A DNA stretch of 14,990 nucleotides, taken from assembly GCA_016743925.1 (NCBI GenBank), contig JADGFH010000054.1, positions 1-14,990 on the forward strand. Direction: 5' to 3'. Numbering within the stretch: position 1 is the stretch's first letter; each line of letters starts with the position of its first letter. A program made the translations under genes and the position numbers. Positions 1 to 7,900 of this stretch are shown here, piece after piece. The notes beneath the pieces were generated by a model. It did no database searches. It had not been told where the DNA came from and worked only from the letters and a program-made list of their open reading frames with translations. Source of the DNA: Labilibaculum sp. GTDB taxonomy: Bacteria; Bacteroidota; Bacteroidia; Bacteroidales; Marinifilaceae.

Positions 1-126
1 AAAACTCCAAAAACGATCTCTGGTGAAATATTTTGGGTCTGTTTTGTGTTCTAATATAAAACTTTCGTTTTCAATTAGATTAATCACAAATTCGAACAAA
101 TTGGCACGTTTATTCTTTCGATGCAA
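1..126 (-). CDS. Probable IS4-type transposase, N-terminal fragment (runs off left edge)
   Basis: The minus strand is open from an in-frame stop at 214-216 down to base 1. The best-looking coding part starts near 126 and reads L-H-R-K-N-K-R-A-N-L-F-E-F, then about 30 more residues including KYFTRDRFWSF. An 'FTR(D/N)R...F' segment after a short basic, helical N-terminus is usual near the start of IS4-type DDE transposases; this is a family resemblance from memory, not a search. The DDE catalytic residues would lie beyond the window. The start is unclear: there is no ATG in this frame, and the end given is a TTG codon (124-126). An ATG at 161-163 opens a 10-codon frame that stops at 131-133. 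Deleting one T near 133 would join that frame to the transposase frame, so this copy may be frameshifted. It is unrelated to the fibre genes and converges on nothing visible. Confidence 0.45.
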   Translation of the reverse strand, partial: MHRKNKRANLFEFVINLIENESFILEHKTDPKYFTRDRFWSF

Positions 127-250
127 AACCTTAGGTAACTGTCTGTATTTTATATTGATACATATATAAAGATACTGAAAACATCGCAAAGTATCAAGAT
201 ATATTGCTGATATTCACAACCTTAAGTCTTAACTTAATGACATTGCCTTA
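1..250 (-). mobile_element. Putative insertion-sequence end (partial)
   Basis: This stretch holds the transposase fragment plus roughly 100 bases upstream of it that code for nothing visible. An AT-rich segment with a short palindrome (TTAAG and CTTAA arms around 221-236) lies between the fragment and the stop codon of the thioredoxin-like gene at 265. I infer that the element's end lies around 235-250, which would place it just after the last gene of the operon. The other end is outside the window, so terminal inverted repeats and a target duplication cannot be checked. The boundary is approximate. Confidence 0.3.
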
Positions 251-264
251 TTACCCCCTTCAAG

Positions 265-1701
265 TTAATCATCCTTCATGATTATATTCAAATACACTTC
301 TTTCTCTTTCTCGTCATACAGAAATTCAAAAAGGTCAATAATATTTTTTGGTACATTTTCAATCAAATTATTTTTTCCTAGAACAATCATTGTTGGCGTT
401 GATAACAATACATAATCCTTAGCCACCTTACCATTAATTCCTCCAGGAGCATGCAAATCCTTCCACTCATAGTCTTTTTCTTTATGATATTTTTTCCAAG
501 TATTATAATCTTCATCTAAAGATATTGTACAAATTGATATTTGAGAAGATGCATCAGTAGTTGTATGCCAATATTTTATTCTTTCTAAAAGTCCTTCACA
601 ATGGCCACAATCCGATTCATAAAAGAAGAGAAGTAAAGGCTTATCCGTTTTATTAAAAACATCCACAACCTCTTTTGCACCATTTTCCAATTGTAACAAA
701 GCTGTTGTTTTCCCAGGCATTAAGCGATTTATACCTTCCAATCGGCGATTGATTTCTTGTTTTTTATAAGTTAAGCAATTTGGATTATTAATATGATCCT
801 GAAGCATAACAATTCCCATGTGAATAGAATACCTTTCATAATTGGTATACAAATAATCAACAACCCAACCATATAAACGAGGATGCCCCATTGAAGCTTT
901 TTGTGCTAACTCACGACCAGCTTTTGTCATCAAACTATCTCGATTCGCTTTGGTAGCCTGGACTAACATTTCGTTCATACTCATGTAATTGTTGATTAGC
1001 TTAAGGAAATAATCCGAATTTAATAGAGTGGTATCTTTGAAGTCTTCAAATTCAAAAGTATACTCAATTACTTCATGAAGATTTTTTTCTTTATCAGTTG
1101 TTATCTCAGCTTTTGTAAAAAATTGATTTTTCCAGAAATGGCTAATCCACAAGTTTTCATTTTTATTAATTTGTCTGCTCACCCACTGATTATACTCTTC
1201 TCTTTGCTGTTTATAGGTTTTAAGAGCAAGATTTAACAATTCATCTCGCTCAGCATAGTTTGATATAAAATTTTGCAAAATCTGTAAACGCTGTTTTTGA
1301 TTAAAATTATTTCTAACAAAATTTTCATTTGCTATATTTTCATGATCTCCATGCCAATGCGGATTACTATTCCAATCGGGTAGCGATATACGTAAATCTT
1401 TATCTGACATAACAACTTCTAAAGACATTGACCTTTTATTACCAGTTAACATCCTAAATTCCAAGCTAGTCACACATGGCAGATTTTTAGTTGGTATTTT
1501 ATAAATTAATGAATCTCTTTTAGATTCTTCACTCATTGGGACGACCTTACTATTACCATTTTGCCATATTACAAATGAAACATTATAAATATTAGAATCA
1601 GGTAAAACAACAATTAACTGTCTGTACATATTTGTTTTCGGGTTGGTAAACCCAACCCGAAAACTAAAAAAAACAAGAATTAAAACTAAAATATATTTCA
1701 T
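265..1701 (-). CDS. Exported thioredoxin-like (TlpA/DUF5106-type) protein
   Basis: 478 residues. Residues 1-19 form a signal peptide (K3, hydrophobic 4-18) with no lipobox cysteine, so the product is probably periplasmic. Residues 20-110 are beta-rich, resembling the N-terminal domains that precede thioredoxin folds in Bacteroidota. Residues 125-320 are mostly helical and charged. The C-terminal domain (about 330-478) has strand PLLLFFY, the CGHC redox pair at 365-368 and the cis-proline loop STPT at 434-437, the hallmarks of a TlpA/ResA-like thiol-disulfide fold. The usual Trp before the first Cys is replaced by Asp (SDCGHC). The ATG at 1699-1701 is 22 nt after the stop of the 1007-residue adhesin, so the two are probably one transcript. 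I infer that it reduces, isomerises or helps form disulfides in exported partners; its neighbours carry paired cysteines. The exact substrate is unknown. The stop is followed by a probable IS rather than an obvious terminator. Confidence 0.8.
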   Translation of the reverse strand: MKYILVLILVFFSFRVGFTNPKTNMYRQLIVVLPDSNIYNVSFVIWQNGNSKVVPMSEESKRDSLIYKIPTKNLPCVTSLEFRMLTGNKRSMSLEVVMSDKDLRISLPDWNSNPHWHGDHENIANENFVRNNFNQKQRLQILQNFISNYAERDELLNLALKTYKQQREEYNQWVSRQINKNENLWISHFWKNQFFTKAEITTDKEKNLHEVIEYTFEFEDFKDTTLLNSDYFLKLINNYMSMNEMLVQATKANRDSLMTKAGRELAQKASMGHPRLYGWVVDYLYTNYERYSIHMGIVMLQDHINNPNCLTYKKQEINRRLEGINRLMPGKTTALLQLENGAKEVVDVFNKTDKPLLLFFYESDCGHCEGLLERIKYWHTTTDASSQISICTISLDEDYNTWKKYHKEKDYEWKDLHAPGGINGKVAKDYVLLSTPTMIVLGKNNLIENVPKNIIDLFEFLYDEKEKEVYLNIIMKDD

Positions 1702-1723
1702 AACAATTTTATTTGCGAATATT

Positions 1724-4700
1724 CTATTTCTTTATGCATTTAATTTGATAGAAATAATTCCTTTCCCATGATATAGACGAGAACCATTGATATACTTGCC
1801 CTTGACGTGTCACATTATCTCCTGAAAAATAATAACTATACGTTGATGAAGATATGAATCTATCTCCTGCAACTGAATAATTAGATCCCAATATAATTTG
1901 CACAGAATTATTAATAGACGACCAACCTGTAGAACTGTCATACTCAATCATTCCTCCTATATTCCAATGTAATTTAGAAATTTCACTAAGTGCACCCCTA
2001 ATACTCTCAAAATCCTGGTAACTAGGCAAGGCCCAACCACTTGGACATAAATTTGTTTCATGTCTATAATCAACTGGCTGTTCTGGAATCGTTCCATAGG
2101 GATTACCTAAAACATCCTTGGCTGAATAATAGTTTGTAACAGAATTCTGTGAAAATTTAGCTATACCAGAAAAATTCCCTTGAATACTTTCTTTCATCCA
2201 ACATGAAGCATCTTTTCCTGGAGGTGTTAACAGAACCGTGTTATACGTCGTTCCATTATGCGAAATTGTGCCTCCACATTCTTTTACAGGACCTACCCAA
2301 CTTGTTTGAACTGGAGTACCTGTTAAGTTACCGACTAATGCTTTTGGAGTCATGGTCAATCGTAAATATTTACCAATATCAGCAGCTTGCAAAGTATAAC
2401 TTGACGATGTACTAACGCTACCTGCTCCTGATCCCATATTATCAACCGCTATTTCCCAATTGTAAATGTGAGTTCCTTCAGCATCATTTTCATTATCACT
2501 ATAAGTATATGTTGCATTTACTGAAGCAGTTTGATACAATGAACTCGGTAAAGATAAACCTGTAATAACAGGAGCTTGATTAGGTAAAATTGCACCTACG
2601 TAGTCAGCTAAAACTTCAATACCCAGACTATTACCTGCTGTAGCTATTGGAGTAATTCCTACACTTATATACTTCCCTATATCACCACTTAAAATATCAT
2701 ATGTATTGCCTGTTTCTCCAGAAATTGCAATACTACCTGTACCACTATTATCATTAGCAATATACCACTGATAAAGATGGGTGCCTTCAGGATCACCTTC
2801 GGCATCGCTATATCCACTATAGTTTGCACCAAGCTGATATCCTACTTGCAAGGTTGCACCCGTTACTGTAGAAGAGGCAATAACTGGAACTAAATTCGCT
2901 GACACTGGTCCTTGATATGGCGATAAGGCTTCACTACCAGTGGCACTACCAGATAATGATACAGGAGTAACAGCATATGATATGTATTTCCCAACATCAT
3001 CAGTAACAATATCATATGAGTCTGTAATCGCTCCAGAAATCTCTACAACTCCTGAACCTGCGGCATCATTGGCTCTATACCATTTAAAAGTTGTAATCCC
3101 TTCGGCATCACCTTCATTATCAGAATATACATAAGAACCCGTTAGTGTTTTGGTATCCATTAAATCCCCAGCAAATGTAACACTTGAAGCAACAGGAGGT
3201 AAGTTATCTAAAATTGGCCCCTGATAAACCGAGAATACCTCGTTACCTGGTGAGTTACCTGAACTTGCCCTAGGTGTTACAGCGTAGGATACGTAATTAC
3301 CTACATCGGCAGTTGTTAAAATGTAATTTGTTGCTGTTGCTCCAGCAATTTCAACTGCACCTGTTCCTGCTGCATTATTGGCTCTGTACCATTTAAAAGT
3401 AGTACCATTTTCTGGATCACCTTCGGTATCGCTATATGAATAGGTCCCACTGAGGGTTTGTGTAATTGCTAATATCCCCGTAAAATTAACGCTTGATGCT
3501 AATGGAACTTCATTAGCCAAAATAGCACCTTCATAATCCGAAAACACCTCGTTTCCTGGGCTGTTACCTGTAGCAGCAGCAGGTATCACTCCAAAACGAA
3601 TGTATTTATTTACATCCAAAGCTGTCATAGTGTAAGATGTGTTTGTTGCACCTGCAATGGCAGTTTCGTTAGTTCCTCCGTTATCGTCCGCTCGATACCA
3701 CATATAAGTAGTTCCACTCTGAGCATCGCCTTCAACATCACTATACGAATAATTACCATTTAAACTATACCCCTCTTTTAGCACACTCGCAATATTAATT
3801 GCTAATGAATGTGCTGTTGGCACTTCGTTTGGTATTACCGGACCAATGAACGTTGATTTCTTAACCTCGATTCCTTCTACCACACCTGTTGCAGCTCGTG
3901 GCTTAACAGCAAAACGGATATAATTACCTACATCGGCTACTTGCATGGTGTAAGTTGTTGCCGTTGCTCCTGCAATAGCAATTTCATTAGTACCACCTGC
4001 ATCATCGGCACGATACCATTGATAGGTCGATCCGCTTTCTGCATCGCTGTCTAAATCGAGATAAACGTAAGAGCCATTTAGGTTAAATGCTGCTTTTAAC
4101 ACTGCACCTGCTTGTGCCACTGCAGTTGCCTTTGGTGATGAGTTACCATCTCCCAAACTAATCCAACTACCATTATAATATATCATTAGAGTACCCGATA
4201 CACTGCAATCGGAACACATTACCAACTTACCCTTCGCTGGTGATGTGATAGCATACATTTCTGTTTCAGTTACGGATGTTACCAAAAATTCACCCACTTG
4301 AGAGTCTACATAAATTTTTGTTACTGCATCCTGATCATCAGTTGGATCTTGCAAGTTTTTAATTTGAAAGCCTCCAGCATCCTTATTTTGTTCTAGAATT
4401 TCGGCCAAAGTATTTTTTACTTTTTCCCATTCGCTTTGCAAGGGTAGTGCCGTTGTTGTTGCCCATGTTTTTAGGTTGTAGGTTTGCACTGTGCCACTTC
4501 CATCGGAATTGAGAATAGTAACTAACATTCCTAGTTTAACACGCGAAGTTTTTAATTCGCTGGCATAAGCTGTCCAATCAGCATAAACATGGTGCCCACC
4601 ATGCACTTGGTTGGCTCTTACAATGGCTTTGTTAAGCCATGCAGGAACTGCAAGTGGTTTATCGCTAAGTTTTTCTTGTGCTGCCAAGGGATTTAAACTT

Positions 4701-4747
4701 GCCAACACAATAAAAAACACAAGCATTATTTTTAGTAGTTTTTCCAT
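1724..4747 (-). CDS. Secreted multi-Ig-repeat protein with FISUMP-like C-terminus
   Basis: 1007 residues. Residues 1-23 are a signal peptide, with likely cleavage at LAA/QEKLSD. Residues 24-125 form a module (ADWTAYASELKTSRVKLGM) closely matched in the 1425-residue neighbour. Residues 126-148 carry IKNLQDPTDDQDA and YVD. Residues 160-200 carry a CSDC pair and YYNGSW, a 'text-like' beta motif common in Bacteroidota surface and fibre proteins. Six Ig-like repeats of about 100 residues follow (about 205-305, 308-410, 412-512, 515-615, 619-720, 724-820), each with a D.EGD acidic turn, a WYRA(D/N) core and a DVGKYI strand. Residues 822-1007 are a diverged FISUMP domain (NGTTYNTV, CWMKES, CPSGWALPS, final IKCIKK) with four cysteines at 824, 849, 901 and 1004. 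A surface or extracellular adhesive role is inferred; no enzyme motif is seen. It lies behind a strong terminator and so probably has its own promoter, shared with the thioredoxin-like gene downstream. Confidence 0.85.
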   Translation of the reverse strand: MEKLLKIMLVFFIVLASLNPLAAQEKLSDKPLAVPAWLNKAIVRANQVHGGHHVYADWTAYASELKTSRVKLGMLVTILNSDGSGTVQTYNLKTWATTTALPLQSEWEKVKNTLAEILEQNKDAGGFQIKNLQDPTDDQDAVTKIYVDSQVGEFLVTSVTETEMYAITSPAKGKLVMCSDCSVSGTLMIYYNGSWISLGDGNSSPKATAVAQAGAVLKAAFNLNGSYVYLDLDSDAESGSTYQWYRADDAGGTNEIAIAGATATTYTMQVADVGNYIRFAVKPRAATGVVEGIEVKKSTFIGPVIPNEVPTAHSLAINIASVLKEGYSLNGNYSYSDVEGDAQSGTTYMWYRADDNGGTNETAIAGATNTSYTMTALDVNKYIRFGVIPAAATGNSPGNEVFSDYEGAILANEVPLASSVNFTGILAITQTLSGTYSYSDTEGDPENGTTFKWYRANNAAGTGAVEIAGATATNYILTTADVGNYVSYAVTPRASSGNSPGNEVFSVYQGPILDNLPPVASSVTFAGDLMDTKTLTGSYVYSDNEGDAEGITTFKWYRANDAAGSGVVEISGAITDSYDIVTDDVGKYISYAVTPVSLSGSATGSEALSPYQGPVSANLVPVIASSTVTGATLQVGYQLGANYSGYSDAEGDPEGTHLYQWYIANDNSGTGSIAISGETGNTYDILSGDIGKYISVGITPIATAGNSLGIEVLADYVGAILPNQAPVITGLSLPSSLYQTASVNATYTYSDNENDAEGTHIYNWEIAVDNMGSGAGSVSTSSSYTLQAADIGKYLRLTMTPKALVGNLTGTPVQTSWVGPVKECGGTISHNGTTYNTVLLTPPGKDASCWMKESIQGNFSGIAKFSQNSVTNYYSAKDVLGNPYGTIPEQPVDYRHETNLCPSGWALPSYQDFESIRGALSEISKLHWNIGGMIEYDSSTGWSSINNSVQIILGSNYSVAGDRFISSSTYSYYFSGDNVTRQGQVYQWFSSISWERNYFYQIKCIKK
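2288..4135 (-). repeat. Six tandem Ig-like repeats (~300 bp each) inside the 1007-residue gene
   Basis: The repeats cover residues 205-820. All share a start like NEVPxASSV, an acidic turn (DTEGDPENG or DNEGDAEG), a WYRA core, an I(A/S)GAT or similar turn, a DVG(K/N)Y strand and a P.A..GNSPG.E end. Copies 3 and 4 have FKWYRAN plus AAG(T/S)G; copies 5 and 6 are more diverged (WYIANDNSGTG, NWEIAVDN). DNA identity between copies is moderate, so they are older than the homogenised copies in the neighbouring gene. The acidic turns could bind calcium, but that is inference. Confidence 0.85.
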
Positions 4748-4870
4748 TTTTTTCTTTTTACAGACTCATATAAAATCTTTTTTTTACCTATGAATTCATA
4801 CATAACATTCATATCTGAAGTCTATTCCACACAGACGTACTTATAAAAAGATTACAACAGATTATCATAT
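4748..4870 (-). promoter_or_regulatory. Probable promoter/leader region of the 1007-residue gene and thioredoxin-like gene
   Basis: This AT-rich stretch lies between the terminator and the ATG at 4745-4747, and the strong terminator implies a new start here. No clean Bacteroidota promoter (TTTG, spacer, TAnnTTTG) is visible. The nearest match is TTG followed 15 nt later by TACGTCTG, a short spacer with one mismatch. A perfect 12-bp palindrome, TATGAATTCATA, lies at 4789-4800 and could be an operator or chance. The leader just before the ATG is A-rich (AAAGAAAAAA), as is common in this phylum. Confidence 0.3.
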
Positions 4871-4929
4871 TAAAAAAAATAATTAGTGCTAGCATTATGA
4901 TTGTTATAATTTAATTACTAGCACTAATT
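4871..4929 (-). terminator. Intrinsic terminator after the 1425-residue gene
   Basis: On the minus strand a perfect 12-bp stem (AATTAGTGCTAG, 4918-4929, with CTAGCACTAATT, 4881-4892) encloses a 25-nt AT-rich loop. It is followed by one A and an eight-T run (4872-4879 on the plus strand as A). It begins about 66 nt after the stop at 4996. Stem plus T-tract in this orientation is the classic Rho-independent layout. The loop is longer than usual. Confidence 0.75.
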
Positions 4930-4995
4930 TTTGAAATTTAATTTTCAATCAACCTATACAATTTTATTAATAGATAGCCTAAATAATGATTTAAA

Positions 4996-7900
4996 TCAAT
5001 TATCTCTAACACAACGCAAAGGAACTCCTGCGTTCTTTTGTATGGTATACATTCCCACGGTACCACTGTTTTGGAAGAAGTAATGTCCTCCTCCGCCTCC
5101 TTCACTGCTACTCCAGAAAACACCAGAACTACCTCGAAAAGACAATAAACCATCAAAAACTCCCAAATAACCTGCAGAATGTAACTTTAACACAGAAGAA
5201 TACGCATCATTATGATTACTCCAGCTTTCTGCTGCAAGAGCACTAATCCATTCATTATTGCTCGGAACTCGCCAACCTTGACCTAATTCCAACTCGCAAG
5301 GATCATTTTCTGCTAACCAGTCACCAGGATCAAATGTAGAAGTATCCCATGGAGAGGTTGATCCAACATATCCCTGCTTTTGACTAAACTGCCAATACCA
5401 TCCAGCAGATTCGTCCGTATTATCAATGGCTGAACTTGCCTGATTCGTTGCACCTAGATTCTGTGCAATCCAACATTTACCATCATAAGAAACAGTTTTA
5501 TAATTCACCGTTTTATCTTCAGGAGCAACACCTCCAGTTGTTGTATGATTCACTGCAATATCCATTCCACACGACCAACAGTCTTTTGTATAAGCAAATT
5601 CTACATAATTTTGTTCAGTAAATCCAAGAACATTATCAGTAACTTCTACGCCTACAAAATGGGTATGATCACTATCATTATAATAATCAACCGAACTAGA
5701 ATCATAGTTATTTGTACCTGTACCAACAGCAGTACCCGAAGAAAGTAAATTGTTATTATTCTCATACCATTGTTTAGTAAAGCTACCACTACCTCCACTA
5801 TATGTTACACTAAAGCTTCCTGGATCATGGTTTTCACAAACATCTCCACTGCCACTTCTTGTAACAGAAACTGTAATTGGTGGATAAATGACAACATTTA
5901 CTATAACTTCTTTTGAAGTAGAATTATCTAGCACTTTTATTTTCGCTTGAGTAAAAGAGTTTATTCCAGAAGATGATGGCGTCCACATAATTGAAATACC
6001 TGACTCTAACGCACTTATTATATTCCAATTTAATCCATCATCGATACTATATGAAATTGCATAAGTGGACGCACCTTGCGAATTATGCCATGAAATCATA
6101 TACGACATATTATTTTGTAACTTTGCACCTTCTAATGGAGACATGATTTCAACACAACTTTCTGAATATTGAAAATTAACACTTTTTGAAATACTTTGTG
6201 CTGATTCTGTATCAGTAATAATTACTCCAACATAATGTGTATGGTTGGAATTTTGCATTGATACATGGATATTTAACGGATCGTAAGTCTCGCTAGTTTG
6301 CCCTGTAAGCAAAACTGCATCCATTGTAAAATCAGAGTCGTCATCTTCGTACCATTGTATATCATAATTCCCCGAACCTCCTGATATTGCTGCAACAAAA
6401 CTCCCTGGATCAAGGTTTTCACAAACATCTCCAAAAAATGGTGTGCGCGTTACATCCAAAGAAAGTGGTGTATATTCAATTGGTCCTTGATATGATGATA
6501 ATGTTTCTACTCCTGGTGAATTACCAGAACTAGCTGCCGGCACTACCACAAAAGAGATGTATTTATTTACGTCATTAGATGACAATATATAAGTATTAGC
6601 TGTTGCACCCGTTATTTCTGTTGCACCTGTACCTGCAGCATCATTAGCACGGTACCACTTAAACGTAGTTCCACTTTCTATATCACTTTCGGTATCACCA
6701 TAAGTATATGTACCAGTAAGCGTTTTAGTAATTAATAATTCACCTGTAAAATTTACACTTGCTGCTGTCGGTACTTCATTGGCCAATACTGGTCCAACGC
6801 GTACTGCATCAACCAATATTCCAGGACTATTACCTGTTGCTGCTCCTGGCGTTACACTATATCTAATGTATTTACCTACATCACTGGCTTGCATAGTATA
6901 GTTTATACCTGTTTCACCCGAAATAGCAGTTTCGTTTGTTCCTGTATTATCGTCAGCAATATACCACTGAATAATAGTACCTGATTCTACATCACCCTCT
7001 GTATCCCCGTATGTATAATTTGCATTAAGCTCATAACCCTCTTTAATAACACTCACAATATCAACAGTTACTGAATTAGCAGTTGGAACTTCATTAGCAA
7101 GTACTACTCCTTCGTAAAGTGAGAATGTTTCAACTCCAGGAGAATTACCGGTACCTGCTGCTGGAGTTACACCATAACGAATATATTTGCCTACATCAGT
7201 TCCAGTCATCGTATAAGTTGCGGTGGTTTCACCTGAAATGGCAAGTTCATTGGTTCCTGTATTATCGTCGGCACGGTACCATTGTAATGTTGTGCCGCTT
7301 TCTAAATCGCCTTCAGTATCACCATAAGTATAGCTACCGTTAAGATCGTTACCTTCTTTAATAACACTCACAATATCAACAGTTACTGAATTAGCAGTTG
7401 GAACTTCATTAGCAAGTACTACTCCTTCGTAAAATGAGAATGTTTCAACTCCAGGAGAATTACCGGTACCTGCTGCTGGAGTTACACCATAGCGAATATA
7501 TTTACCCACATCGGTTCCAGTCATGGTATATGTTGCATTTGTTGCACCTGAAATAGCTGCTTCGTTGCTTCCTGTAATATCATCGGCACGGTACCACTGT
7601 AATGCTGTTCCGCTTTCAGTATTTCCTTCGGTATCGTTATATGTATAGCTACCGTTAAGCACGTATCCTTCTTTAACAACACTGGCAGGTGTAATTGTTA
7701 CTGCACTTGCTGTTGGCACTTCGTTGGCCAATACTGCTGCCGTATAGTTTGAGTATGCCTCAACACCAGGAGAATTTCCTGTTGCTGCTGCTGGAATTAC
7801 ACCATAGCGAATGTATTTACCTACATCGGTTCCAGCCATGGTATAAGTTGCATTTATTGCACCTGAGATAGCAACTTCGTTAGTTCCTGCATTATCATCG

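Noticed and set aside
4938..5156. Minus-strand 72-codon frame overlapping the 3' end of the 1425-residue gene
   Set aside because: It overlaps the well-supported FISUMP coding frame and has no recognisable domain, so it is a frame shadow.
1727..5600. Diversity-generating retroelement variable region at the FISUMP ends
   Set aside because: No reverse transcriptase, template repeat or Asn-rich variable stretch is visible here. It is kept only as something to check in the full genome.
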